From a virus, in the IMG/VR virus record IMGVR_UViG_3300010412_000059, positions 1-28,945 of that record: a DNA stretch of 28,945 bases. One strand, written 5' to 3'. Below the pieces are notes generated by a model. The model was given only the letters and a program-made list of their open reading frames with translations, was not told the DNA's origin and did no database searches. The position numbers and the translations under genes were made by a program. The stretch's first letter is position 1. Each line of letters begins with the position of its first letter. Below are positions 10,001-17,942 of the stretch, in pieces.

Positions 10001-12027
10001 CCTATATTTGAAGATTCTTGTTGTAATAATTGTTGTCTTAATTTACCTAATTGTTTAACTCTATTACTAACTTCATCTATTTGCTTTGTAAAACTATCTA
10101 CATAATCTTGTAAAGCATTAGTTACAAATTTTAATTCTTGAGAGATTCTTTGAGCAGCACTAACTCCTGCTTCTTTAAATCTTTCTTGTAACTTTATTAA
10201 ATTTTTAATAGGCTTTTCACTTTCTTCTAATCGTTCTGTATATTCTTCAGTACTCTTAATTAATTTCTTTTCTTCTGCATCTAATCCTCTAATGCTATCT
10301 ATTACCCCTATAATTAATGGTTTTAATACAGAATAAGCAAAAAATATAGTAGTTGCAACACTAAGTATTGAGCTAAATGCTACAGTAGTTATTGCTCCTA
10401 GTCCGCCCATAGCTAAACCTATGCGGGATAGTCCACCTACAATTTTTGATGGAGTACTTACTTGCTTTACTCCTTCTGCCCACTTATTACGAAATTCAAT
10501 AACTGCCTCTTTAAGCTTACTCATGGGCCCTATACCATTTTGTGCCGCAGCTAATACGGAAGAAAACATTGAAGTACCAAGAGAACCAGCTAATTTAAAA
10601 CCTGTGCTAGTATCGAGAAGTGCTAATTTTGCGGCTTCTCCAAATCTTCTCATGCCAGTAATATTTGCTTCAGTTTGAGTCTGTACACCTCTTAATATTT
10701 CAGTAACTCGTTTTACATCAGCAGCTACTGCAGCAAATCCTGCTTTATCAGTATTAAACCAATCTATAAAGGCTTTCTCTATTCCTCTAACGCCCTTAGT
10801 TACATCTGATTCACTTTGAATCAATCTTTGCATTTGTCTATTAATATTCTCTAGGTCTTTTTGATGTTTTTTAGCATCAAATTGAGACTGTCCTAATGCA
10901 GATTGTACTCTACGAAGTGCACCCTTTTTGGACCCCTCAGGTGCATCCTCTAATCCTCTGATTCTTTCTTGTCCGTGTTTAGATACAGCTTTGCGTACCC
11001 TTTCTTGTGCTAAAGCAATACTTTCTAATTTTCCTCTATATTTTTCTAAATTATTAGTAGTTGCTTGAATAGCAGGAGCTGCTTTTTGTGCAAAGGCAGA
11101 CGTCATCTCGGCAATAGAAGGTACCATGGTTCTAACAATAGAGGCTGCTATTAATCCTACAGCGCCAGCTAAGGCTTCCGTATTGTCTCTAAAGAATATA
11201 GCTATATCATCCAAATGTAATATATCCCTAGCTACTTTTAATATTTCATCAGATAAATCTGTAAAAGCTTTAGCTAAAGTTTGATAAGGATTTGGATCTA
11301 TAGTTATATCTCCTAGGGCTGCGTTACCTTGCTTAATTATAGCATTAATAATAGCTTGTTGTCTTTCGAACTCATTTAATTCTTTACCACTCTTATTTAA
11401 AGTAGCAGCATAAGTTGACATGGCTTTATCTAAATTAACAACAATACCTAACTTTTGTACTAACTCAGTTCTACCACGTAAAGTAGCATCTACGAAGCGG
11501 TTCATAGCATCTGTAGTTGTTCCCCCAAATGTTTGAGCCGCCTTAGTAGCTAATTGGGTTAATTCAACTATTTGTTGATTACTTGCTGGAGTAGTTCCTG
11601 CTTTATTAGCTAAAGCTAAAGATTCGCCAAAAGATAAAGCTGCTCCAGAGGCTTGTTGCATATTTTTTGCAATAAACTGGAAATTTCTACCTGTTACAGA
11701 TGCTAAATTCTCTGCTGAAATAATCATACTGCTTAAATCAGCACTTCTTTCCAAAACTTTGAAAGCGGAACTTAAAGCGTATACGTTAGCAGCTACAGTA
11801 GCGTAGGCTTTTACTAGTCCGCCCATTCCTTGGGACATTCTACTAAAGTCTTTACCTGAACGGTTTGCTCTTTGAGCAACTCCTTCATTAGCTCTTTTTA
11901 AAGCATTTGCAGACTTAGAAACTTTATTCTGAGCAGTATTTAACTCATTTAGTTCCTTTGTTGCTTTTTTAATGCCTTTTGCAGTTAACTCTACTTCTAA
12001 GTTAATTTTTTTAACTTTACCTGCCAT
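7069..12027 (-). CDS. Tape measure protein
   Basis: At 1652 residues this is the longest gene in the window and lies where tape-measure genes lie, after the chaperone frameshift pair and before the distal tail gene. It begins with a basic amphipathic segment (KKINLEVELTAKGIKKATKEL), followed by long helical, Ala/Gln/Lys/Glu-rich stretches with heptad character (clear near residues 1020-1290). Hydrophobic segments are visible near residue 530 (ATTIFFAYSVLKPLIIGVI) and near residue 1520 (AAGVAAYYASG, IFTMTAQLVSAMVAS). The C-terminus carries FADGGIAKGGFRAFADGGLV and GLVGEGKKNEAIVPLPNNRAIPV, a tail signature often seen in tape-measure proteins. Family members set tail length and enter the envelope on injection. 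The known scaling of about 0.15 nm per residue implies a tail of roughly 240-250 nm. Confidence 0.93.
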   Translation of the reverse strand: MAGKVKKINLEVELTAKGIKKATKELNELNTAQNKVSKSANALKRANEGVAQRANRSGKDFSRMSQGMGGLVKAYATVAANVYALSSAFKVLERSADLSSMIISAENLASVTGRNFQFIAKNMQQASGAALSFGESLALANKAGTTPASNQQIVELTQLATKAAQTFGGTTTDAMNRFVDATLRGRTELVQKLGIVVNLDKAMSTYAATLNKSGKELNEFERQQAIINAIIKQGNAALGDITIDPNPYQTLAKAFTDLSDEILKVARDILHLDDIAIFFRDNTEALAGAVGLIAASIVRTMVPSIAEMTSAFAQKAAPAIQATTNNLEKYRGKLESIALAQERVRKAVSKHGQERIRGLEDAPEGSKKGALRRVQSALGQSQFDAKKHQKDLENINRQMQRLIQSESDVTKGVRGIEKAFIDWFNTDKAGFAAVAADVKRVTEILRGVQTQTEANITGMRRFGEAAKLALLDTSTGFKLAGSLGTSMFSSVLAAAQNGIGPMSKLKEAVIEFRNKWAEGVKQVSTPSKIVGGLSRIGLAMGGLGAITTVAFSSILSVATTIFFAYSVLKPLIIGVIDSIRGLDAEEKKLIKSTEEYTERLEESEKPIKNLIKLQERFKEAGVSAAQRISQELKFVTNALQDYVDSFTKQIDEVSNRVKQLGKLRQQLLQQESSNIGGAAEGISGLDFIDNQYYRNLEDAGSIAATNFALGFREIANAETLLDQAGFSGDSFRNQFVDKLNATGVGQDVIDQLTEQLDKIKAFGYSDVIKNDIEEIISSAGLGVHAILQMSEAWTSVARATNASTKSADQAISTVIKVSDDFSARLNQINQKGILDPAIYAMSSDLEKALKTITTEINNSTGQINFKHLRTALQQIPKEFLPKMIEDIGDYAGLMSGSMSDLIESLRPEDLLKLADSLGINLRKNIDILSKSAKRIEIFKATQDLNKAIIQENKLRSETNITIREAGNLAKNSSQLEISNLQLQALQLEEQAAQKRTLSSLDEEQATLANLQATALERQANTLREQAKLINPILEAMKAEHKAIEKIDAEYKSVLDKQSGFVSLIEDGLDSLTLSLFKERELIKLKKEQEQLELRALQRKIAQARLEVQNTGDPSGKKAEELKYLEDQENYLKEQINLRDKLSQISDISLNHEEKRLKLLKEQTDLMSELNNIRSSTSFSSIDRELLALQNIHLSLQQQILASRDLAVEREKLSNKEARIKTLMEKNNLSSEEARDLIEQENKSLNIKAQIIDATIKQLKQEKWLREKLIEATSLQNEQLLGGLASKKGMKNAADLFIFYFAEGADKLDPAMKTLAEGFSNTLNSSIENVVDSLMEHGFSKMGRALKQSLVEGLTEALNDVFTNNIKKLVGKGIAGLSTEISGVFGLQTDKDIGKETPELLLNTTLGNTNTNITTTNTTLLATNNLLTTLNTTMSTIGRGQETRTSEISAMGTQAGQAPKTTQTASGIEAYNVPQSQEETAANTEEINTGITSLNTTVATGLAAGVAAYYASGKDTKTAIVTAIFTMTAQLVSAMVASNAASMFADGGIAKGGFRAFADGGLVKKPTIGLVGEGKKNEAIVPLPNNRAIPVDLRSNAGGDIINVSQSFDFRNADENAIGKLRAEARNIEDRTFNKIFNEINKGGKYARMVGRK

Positions 12028-12340
12028 GTCTTATTCCGGCTCCCTTAGATTCGGCTTTTTTAGCTTCCGCCTTTTGTTTTTTAGAAACTTCTTCTCCTAC
12101 TACACTGTCTATAATAGGTATTAAAAATAGACAGTACTTTTTCTGGGCTTTATCTAATTCAAATTCTTTAAATAACATAGATAGCATAGATAAATCTTTT
12201 CCTAAATATAAACCACTAAATCCTTCCCATCTAGTGGGTAACATATCATAAATTGAAAACACTAGTTGGGATTCTGAGCTTAGATCTGATCTATCTAATG
12301 GTAAATCTTCCTCTCGCACTTCTTGACCTAACTGTCTCAT
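12017..12340 (-). CDS. Tail assembly chaperone, frameshift extension (lambda T-like part of GT)
   Basis: This 107-codon frame overlaps the tape-measure start by 11 bases. It is one base back (-1) relative to the upstream G frame and has no SD before its ATG (AAAAACATATCGAAATT upstream). The frame is also open upstream of that ATG for 31 codons, to 12433, reading YWESIDSEVDKIKRYIKE and so on. It is therefore most probably translated only by -1 frameshifting from the upstream gene, giving a fused protein of about 269 residues. The C-terminus is a charged Lys/Glu/Ala helix (KKQKAEAKKAESKGAG). In lambda, G and GT bind the tape measure and recruit tube subunits. The protein is recognised by arrangement, not by sequence identity. 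Confidence 0.78.
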   Translation of the reverse strand: MRQLGQEVREEDLPLDRSDLSSESQLVFSIYDMLPTRWEGFSGLYLGKDLSMLSMLFKEFELDKAQKKYCLFLIPIIDSVVGEEVSKKQKAEAKKAESKGAGIRHGR

Positions 12341-12363
12341 AATTTCGATATGTTTTTCTTTAT

Positions 12364-12825
12364 CTATGTTTGTGCTACTTTCTTTAATGTATCTTTTGAT
12401 TTTGTCAACTTCTGAGTCGATTGACTCCCAGTAAAATTTTCCAAATCAGATAACACCTCACTAACCCATGTATCAAATACTGTACTATTTTTCATAAGTG
12501 TAAGTGCGTTTTCGTGACTATATTCCATTTCATCTTCTTCATTAAAAGAACTTAAATCAATCAATAAGAATTTAGGTATATATTTAAATTTAAAACCAGA
12601 CCAACCTTTTACAGTAGCCCTCACATATTCATCTAAAAATTTATCTTGATTTAATTCAGTATAGGGTTTTCGGCTCTTAGAGTCGAATTTTGTTTCTTCA
12701 CATCTTTTAAGAATTTGTTGATTTGTTTCCCTAGATAGGAAAGCTAACTCAAATTTTAATCCTTCGCATCCTGGAAAATCGAATTGTACAATGCGTTCTG
12801 GTATTAAAATACTTTTTAGATCCAT
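12364..12825 (-). CDS. Tail assembly chaperone (lambda G-like)
   Basis: This 153-residue protein lies between the tail-tube gene and the tape measure, the conserved slot of tail assembly chaperones. The start is MDLKSILIPERIVQFDFPGCEGLKFELAFLSRE; a central part contains YVRATVKGWSGFKFKYIP and the acidic segment SSFNEEDEMEYSHENAL. The segment on GWSGF resembles the region before 'VLMKNSTVFDTWVSEVL' seen in chaperones of many siphoviruses. The C-terminal 22 residues beyond codon 131 would be replaced in the frameshifted form. In the family, the short form is made in excess and the long form bridges to the tape measure. Confidence 0.78.
   Translation of the reverse strand: MDLKSILIPERIVQFDFPGCEGLKFELAFLSRETNQQILKRCEETKFDSKSRKPYTELNQDKFLDEYVRATVKGWSGFKFKYIPKFLLIDLSSFNEEDEMEYSHENALTLMKNSTVFDTWVSEVLSDLENFTGSQSTQKLTKSKDTLKKVAQT
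12433..12439 (-). other. Candidate -1 ribosomal frameshift heptamer (A AAT TTT)
   Basis: Read on the minus strand in the G frame, codons 129-131 are gaa-aat-ttt, forming the X XXY YYZ heptamer A AAT TTT. Slippage by -1 moves from frame G to the frame of the downstream chaperone part. The T frame has a stop (TGA) just upstream of this site and then stays open, so the heptamer lies inside the permitted window before the G stop at 12364-12366. No other X XXY YYZ heptamer in the correct phase was found in that window. Confidence 0.6.
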
Positions 12826-12837
12826 GGTATATTACCT

Positions 12838-13851
12838 CTATATATTGTATGTAATTGTTGAATAATTACCTGTTGATTCTTCGGCGGTAAATTTAAATGT
12901 AGTAGTTACTATATCATCTAAAGATTGATTAGCGTGATCAAACTTTACAAGTGGAAAATTAAATACTATATTTTCAGTACCATATCCATTTAAAGTAATA
13001 ATTGCTTCTCCATCTTCAAATCCATTTTCCCATTCTGTTAAAATATCCTTCACTAAAAACTCTGAATAAGTACTTACTCCGCCTTTTAAATAACACTGTA
13101 ATTCTACTTCTATAATTCTAGTATCTACCCAATGTCCTGTTACTGTAACGACTTGTCCTAATTTAGGTGTACTATATGTTTGTACTTCATTTTTTATATT
13201 TATTTGTCCACCTATTATTGGTAACGTATATACATGATTACCACCAGAAGTATACTTCGTTAATGTAACCGCAGTCTTTTTACCAATTAAATTGGGTAAT
13301 ACATTTGTTCTATCTGTAAAGTTACCCCCGGTAGGGATAGCTCCCTCTATCAAATCTTGACTATTTACTCCTAATAACTTCCAGGTAGCTAATATTAAAT
13401 TATCTATTCCTAATTCTATTGATACAGATTCTACTACTCCTGTAAGTACCCATACTTTATTTCCATTTCTAGGGGCTACTATTGTAGATAATATAGGTAA
13501 TGTAGATACATTACCATCTGCACAATCAAAAATAGATGTATTAGAAAAAGAAGTAGGAGCTGCACCTATTAAACTTTCCCATAGAAACTCTTCTGAACTA
13601 GTAACAGGATTAGAATTTATTGGTTTAATATACATACTAAGTTCCCAATTAACATTACTAACTTGTGATAATTGTATTTTTCTACCCCTATCATATGAAG
13701 AATCTAAAACTTTTCTAGTTATATCGTCTATGGAAAAATTCTTAGAAAAAGAAAAATTAGTTACTAATATTTTTGCAGTATTAGATGCATTCATACTTGC
13801 ATAATTTTTTGTTATATAAAAATCATATTCATTATTGTAATTGTAACTCAT
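12838..13851 (-). CDS. Second tail tube-like protein (paralog of the next gene upstream)
   Basis: This 337-residue beta-rich protein is clearly related to its neighbour at 13915-15099. Matching pieces in order are FSFS..., RGRKIQLSQVSNVNWELSMYIKP (neighbour RGQRVFTTAVEPVTWSISQYMRP), EEFLWESLIGA (ERVLWAGLQA), LTGVVESVSIELGIDNL (INGVVVDTVEADFSIDS) and SLDDIVTTTFKF (NIEDVVTVDIPF). Each protein also looks internally duplicated, with two tube-type beta domains. The ATG at 13851 has the SD AAAGGAAA. A hairpin separates the two genes. It may be a minor tube subunit, tail-tube end cap or first ring; which one cannot be decided here. Confidence 0.65.
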   Translation of the reverse strand: MSYNYNNEYDFYITKNYASMNASNTAKILVTNFSFSKNFSIDDITRKVLDSSYDRGRKIQLSQVSNVNWELSMYIKPINSNPVTSSEEFLWESLIGAAPTSFSNTSIFDCADGNVSTLPILSTIVAPRNGNKVWVLTGVVESVSIELGIDNLILATWKLLGVNSQDLIEGAIPTGGNFTDRTNVLPNLIGKKTAVTLTKYTSGGNHVYTLPIIGGQINIKNEVQTYSTPKLGQVVTVTGHWVDTRIIEVELQCYLKGGVSTYSEFLVKDILTEWENGFEDGEAIITLNGYGTENIVFNFPLVKFDHANQSLDDIVTTTFKFTAEESTGNYSTITYNI

Positions 13852-13868
13852 ATTTCCTTTCCGAAGTT

Positions 13869-13898
13869 AAAGAGAGCCCCCTTTCGAGGGCTCTCTTT
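13869..13898 (-). terminator. Hairpin between the two tail-tube genes (attenuating terminator)
   Basis: AAAGAGAGCCC at 13869-13879 pairs perfectly with GGGCTCTCTTT at 13888-13898. On the minus strand only three T residues close the stem before AAC, while on the plus strand five T residues follow. Located in a 63-base gap after the presumed main tail-tube gene, it probably lowers read-through downstream or protects the upstream mRNA 3' end. Confidence 0.65.
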
Positions 13899-13914
13899 TT
13901 GTTTACTTAATTAA

Positions 13915-15099
13915 TTAAGTTTCATCTGCAAAATAACGAACTGTTAGTTCATTTGTTGCACCTTCATCATATACCCCAGAAGTTAGTGTTGGTAAACCAT
14001 TAAATGGTATATCTACAGTTACTACATCTTCTATATTAATTTGAGGAATTACTAAGTGAGCATGTGGTAAGTCAAATTGTACTAATGCTCTATTATTCCA
14101 AGGGGCAGAAGGAGAAGCGCCTCCTACATTAATTTTTAGTGCAAAGTCTGTAGGATCTGGATCATTTAAATCTGCATAAGCTAACAAATCTTCTAACAGG
14201 TCGGCTGTTTCATTGGTAGCTGTTTTTAAATATGCAGTCATAGTACCACTAACTTGTCGTGTTCCTGTATAGTGTCCACAAGGTCTATTTACTACACCAA
14301 GTGATTCAGGAGTTAAGAAAGTAATATTGTTATTAATAGATATGGATCCACCTGTTAATGCTACTGAATAAGTATTATTATAAGGAGTATTATTACCTGT
14401 AATATCTACTGTTGATAGTTTATTACGAATACAACCTAAACCATCTGAAGCAGTAGGTGCTAAGATATAATTTCCAGTTGTTACTCCTGAATTTAAAGCA
14501 TTGCCTGTCCAATTTGGGTCAACAATTCTTGTAATACTTAAACCATATCCAGTCCAATTTAAAGTTGCAATACTATCTATTGAAAAATCAGCTTCTACTG
14601 TATCAACTACTACTCCATTAATGTGATACCAAACTCCTCCTAGATCGAATACAAATGATAATTGTAATAATTCATTAGTATTCGATTGGCTAAAATCTAC
14701 AATCATACCGCCGGAAGCATCTGTAGATAACTGTTGAGTTATTCCAGCTCCTGGTTGAGTATATTTAGTAGGAGCAGTTGAGGTTCCGGGAGCCTGTAAT
14801 CCTGCCCATAATACTCTTTCTATAGCGTCTACTTGAAGTGGTGTTACGGCAGTATATCTTGGACGCATGTATTGTGAAATACTCCAAGTAACTGGCTCTA
14901 CGGCAGTAGTGAATACGCGTTGTCCGCGTGCAGGAGTTGAACCTGCTTCACTTATTTGAATTTCTTGCGTAGCTGTTTCAGCAGAAAATGAGAAACCGTC
15001 TAAAATAGGTACTTCCCATGTATTATCTCCTGTCATATTTCCTACAACTTGAGCAGTAGAAACATACAGCTTTGCATTTCTTGATAAACTAAATGCCAT
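13915..15099 (-). CDS. Major tail tube protein (T5 pb6-type duplicated tube subunit)
   Basis: This 394-residue protein is upstream of the G/T pair and downstream of the tail terminator candidate, the slot of the major tail protein. It reads as two similar beta halves. The first half contains DGFSFSAETATQEIQISEAG and WSISQYMRP; the second contains GGSISINNNITFLTPESLG and VSGTMTAYLKT. Such duplicated tube subunits are known in phage T5, where pb6 trimers mimic a hexameric ring; that this phage does the same is inference. SD GGAGAAATAAT precedes ATG 15099. The hairpin just downstream fits a highly expressed structural gene. The downstream gene is a diverged copy. Confidence 0.78.
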   Translation of the reverse strand: MAFSLSRNAKLYVSTAQVVGNMTGDNTWEVPILDGFSFSAETATQEIQISEAGSTPARGQRVFTTAVEPVTWSISQYMRPRYTAVTPLQVDAIERVLWAGLQAPGTSTAPTKYTQPGAGITQQLSTDASGGMIVDFSQSNTNELLQLSFVFDLGGVWYHINGVVVDTVEADFSIDSIATLNWTGYGLSITRIVDPNWTGNALNSGVTTGNYILAPTASDGLGCIRNKLSTVDITGNNTPYNNTYSVALTGGSISINNNITFLTPESLGVVNRPCGHYTGTRQVSGTMTAYLKTATNETADLLEDLLAYADLNDPDPTDFALKINVGGASPSAPWNNRALVQFDLPHAHLVIPQINIEDVVTVDIPFNGLPTLTSGVYDEGATNELTVRYFADET

Positions 15100-15116
15100 T
15101 ATTATTTCTCCTTAAA

Positions 15117-15566
15117 CTATGTTAAAATTGTGTACCGAACTTCTACTACCATCTCACCAACTCCTAATGGATTTAGTAATCCTTCATCGGTAGTGATAGA
15201 TAAAATTCGTATATCTGTGCATTCTTCTTGAGCAGTAGTTCCATATTGCAAATTGTTATTTGCGTCTAATAGAACTTCTATATCTTCAAAAATTTGTTCT
15301 AATTTTGTTTGTGCATCTTCGTCTTGTACAAATACTCTTATATTTATTGAAAGAAATCCCCACTTAAATCCTCCGGGTAAGTATTCTCTTCTTTCTTGAC
15401 CAGCTACTATAGATACAAAAGGATACTCTTCTACTTCGTCCCAAAAATATAATTTAGGGTATACATTTTCATATAAATTAGATACAAAAGGCGTAGTACC
15501 GTCTATAGATTTAATTAAGGTTGCAAAAGCGTTTACTATCGAGTCTCTTCTAGTACTTGTGGCCAT
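15117..15566 (-). CDS. Tail terminator / tail completion protein candidate
   Basis: This 149-residue protein opens with a helix (MATSTRRDSIVNAFATLIKSIDG), then beta strands (YPFVSIVAGQERREYLPGG, FLSINIRVFVQDED), a helix (TKLEQIFEDIEVLLD) and final strands (CTDIRILSITTDEG, GEMVVEVRYTIL). This alpha-beta order and length match tail terminators of the lambda gpU type, which cap the tube and join it to the head. Its position just before the tail-tube genes is the expected one. Two bases separate it from the previous stop. Confidence 0.72.
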   Translation of the reverse strand: MATSTRRDSIVNAFATLIKSIDGTTPFVSNLYENVYPKLYFWDEVEEYPFVSIVAGQERREYLPGGFKWGFLSINIRVFVQDEDAQTKLEQIFEDIEVLLDANNNLQYGTTAQEECTDIRILSITTDEGLLNPLGVGEMVVEVRYTILT

Positions 15567-15568
15567 TA

Positions 15569-17299
15569 TTATACTACTCTTGAGTTAACTTGTAGATTTT
15601 GTGCTATTAAATCTACCATTAATTGTCTAATACTTCTTCTAATTATTAATTCTGGATTTCGTAGTGGTTTATGTAAGTGACCACCTGGAGCAAATACACT
15701 ATATGGACTTGTTTGATAAGAAATAGCTATATTAATCATTTTTCCTCTTACCGAGTCTATATTTTCTAATCTGGCGGATCGAGCAAATCTTCCTGTCCTA
15801 TAGTTCAACATTTCTTTTGCTCCGCCCTTTCCCATATTTTTATCTTTAATTTTATCGTGTAATTTCATATTAATATAAGAAATTAAATCTTTAAAATCTA
15901 AAGTATTAACTTGTGTAGTACCTACTGCATTTTCTATTTTTGGTGGTTTTTGTAAATATTTTTTAGAATTTATTGCTTTTTTACTTTTACGTTCATTTAT
16001 TACCATTAAATTCTTTTGTTTTACCTTAACGGGTTTTCTCTTTTTTCCTGCTTTTCTTTTTCCATTAAATTTATCTACTATAGCAGTTTCTATATTATCT
16101 GCTAAAGACGGAGAACCCTGTAATGTAGCTAATGCATCTAATGAAGCATCATTTAGTTTTGCACCCTTAAATGAACTAAAAAATGGAGAATCCCAAATAA
16201 ATCCATAAAATCCTTTTTTAGGGTCTAATATATCATTAAAAATGGTTTGTGCCATTCTTCCTTCAGATTTATTTGTTCCAGATAATTCTACTTTTAATAA
16301 TACTTTACGATTAAAATTATTTCCTTCTACTAAAAAACTTGAATCAAATTCATGGTGGGCATCAATATTTATAATAGGTTGTAATTTATCTATTAAATCT
16401 AAAGCATCCTGTCTTGTAAAAGTTCTAGTAGGGGTAGAAAAATGTTGTAAAGTTAAATCTTTATTATTGGGATCTAATGCGCCGGTCATAAAACTTATTA
16501 AAGTTGCTGCTTTTTCTACTAAAGGTCCATAACCGTGGCCTAAGTTAAATTCTCCAAAAGGACTGTCTTTCTTATCAATACCAGGCCTTTTTGGCTTTAC
16601 ATATAAAGAATGCCCAGAAAGTATATTATTTAGTATAGTTACATAAGCTAACTCATTAGGTATAGATACAGCATCTTCTATAATCCGCATAAAATCTGCA
16701 CTTCTAGCGTGTTCGCCTCTAAGTGCAAACTCTTTTGACGCTTCTAATGCTCCCTTAGCAGCGGCAACAGTAGGTTCCTTTTGCGAATTTAATATAATAT
16801 GAGAAGCTCGTTTTCTTATTCCTACCTTTATTTGACCCATAGCGGTTTGCATTTTTGTAAATAAATCTTTTCTTTCTATATTTCCTTTATTATCTGGGTC
16901 AACAATAGTTACTATAAAAATACCTTGTGTTTCTGCTATAAATATAGGTTTTTTAGAAGGTTTAATATTTTTTTGGTCTGTAATAGTACCACTAAGCCCT
17001 TTGCCTAACTTAAAATGTATTTCTTCTGCATACTTAGCGGTTTCAGCCATTAAAGATTCTTTGTTTTTTGTACCACCAAAAAATACTTCTGCAGCCCAGT
17101 CAAAATATGATTCTTCTATATAACCACTATTTTCACCTGTAGCAACTTTCCATCTCCATTCTTTATCTATAGCTTTCATTCCCTCCAACCACCATCTAGC
17201 TGAATAATCTAATTCTTGAGTTTGAATATTAAATATCTGTTCTCTAGATTTTCCAGATGTATGGTATGCAACATATTTTTTTACGGAAGCTACGGACAT
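15569..17299 (-). CDS. Large neck / head-tail joining protein candidate, unknown family
   Basis: This 576-residue protein occupies the place where siphoviruses usually have one or two short neck proteins (head closure and gp10-like completion). Its start shares one base with the connector stop (TAATG). The last 100 residues (NYRTGRFARSARLENIDS, ISYQTSPYSVFAPGG, RNPELIIRRSIRQLM) resemble small gp10-like tail-completion proteins. The N-terminal 450 residues are unlike anything recognised here; they start YSARWWLEGMKAIDKEWRW and include a stretch AETQGIFIVTIVDPDNKG and a basic segment KRKAGKKRKPVKVKQK. No enzyme motif was seen. The gene may be a completion domain with a large N-terminal addition. 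Confidence 0.55.
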   Translation of the reverse strand: MSVASVKKYVAYHTSGKSREQIFNIQTQELDYSARWWLEGMKAIDKEWRWKVATGENSGYIEESYFDWAAEVFFGGTKNKESLMAETAKYAEEIHFKLGKGLSGTITDQKNIKPSKKPIFIAETQGIFIVTIVDPDNKGNIERKDLFTKMQTAMGQIKVGIRKRASHIILNSQKEPTVAAAKGALEASKEFALRGEHARSADFMRIIEDAVSIPNELAYVTILNNILSGHSLYVKPKRPGIDKKDSPFGEFNLGHGYGPLVEKAATLISFMTGALDPNNKDLTLQHFSTPTRTFTRQDALDLIDKLQPIINIDAHHEFDSSFLVEGNNFNRKVLLKVELSGTNKSEGRMAQTIFNDILDPKKGFYGFIWDSPFFSSFKGAKLNDASLDALATLQGSPSLADNIETAIVDKFNGKRKAGKKRKPVKVKQKNLMVINERKSKKAINSKKYLQKPPKIENAVGTTQVNTLDFKDLISYINMKLHDKIKDKNMGKGGAKEMLNYRTGRFARSARLENIDSVRGKMINIAISYQTSPYSVFAPGGHLHKPLRNPELIIRRSIRQLMVDLIAQNLQVNSRVV

Positions 17300-17883
17300 T
17301 AGATACTATACCTATATAAATCTAATATTCTTCTTATATGTGGTGGAAAACTATTTGCTATATATGGTTGAGGATTATCAATACTTGCCCCTGCTAGATT
17401 CATTGAAGGTACATTTTTATTATCTCTATAATAATCTATAGTATCAAATACAGCTAATTTTAAATCGCTAGGTATATCTGAATATCCATATTTATAAGAT
17501 ATTTCTAAACTTCTATAGGGGGTATTATAATTAGAATTAAATGTTATTCCTGATACAGTAGTTCGTACTTGACCATTTTCTATATCTACAAAATAATCTA
17601 TAGGGCTACTGGCACTTAATAGAGTTTGAGTTACTCCGCCATCGGAAGAAATATTAACACTTGTAACGCTTATAAGTGGAAATCCAGATAAAGTAACAAC
17701 ATCAGTTTTACTATCAAACCACTCAGTAAAATCACTTAAAACATAATCTTTAAATTTTCTATTACAATAGTTTTCAATTAAAGAACTAACAAATGACACC
17801 AATAATTGGTTTTTACCATCATCAGTGGGATTTTTAAGTCCTTTATATTCCTTAAATTCTTCCAGTGTTACTAAGTCTGCCAT
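17299..17883 (-). CDS. Head-tail connector protein (HK97 gp6-like)
   Basis: This 194-residue protein begins MADLVTLEEFKEYKGLKNPTDDGKNQLLVSFVSSLIENYCNRKF, the helical start typical of gp6-type connectors that add a ring under the portal. It continues with a beta part (DVVTLSGFPLISVTSVNISSDGG, typical 'L.g.Pv.sV.sV') and ends in helices (DLKLAVFDTIDYYRDN). It is the first gene after the capsid, as in HK97-like gene orders. Reliable as a family assignment. Confidence 0.85.
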   Translation of the reverse strand: MADLVTLEEFKEYKGLKNPTDDGKNQLLVSFVSSLIENYCNRKFKDYVLSDFTEWFDSKTDVVTLSGFPLISVTSVNISSDGGVTQTLLSASSPIDYFVDIENGQVRTTVSGITFNSNYNTPYRSLEISYKYGYSDIPSDLKLAVFDTIDYYRDNKNVPSMNLAGASIDNPQPYIANSFPPHIRRILDLYRYSI

Positions 17884-17905
17884 TTATTTTTTTCCTATTA
17901 AAAGT

Positions 17906-17927
17906 GGTCGCCCCCGAAGGGGCGACC
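17906..17927 (-). terminator. C(UUCG)G hairpin after the capsid gene
   Basis: GGTCGCCCC at 17906-17914 and GGGGCGACC at 17919-17927 form a perfect 9-bp stem. On the minus-strand RNA the loop is UUCG closed by C-G, an exceptionally stable tetraloop. It is followed by ACTTTTAAT, a poor U-tract, so partial termination or mRNA protection is more likely than full termination. It separates the capsid gene from the connector gene. Confidence 0.7.
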
Positions 17928-17942
17928 TTATTTTACATTAAC

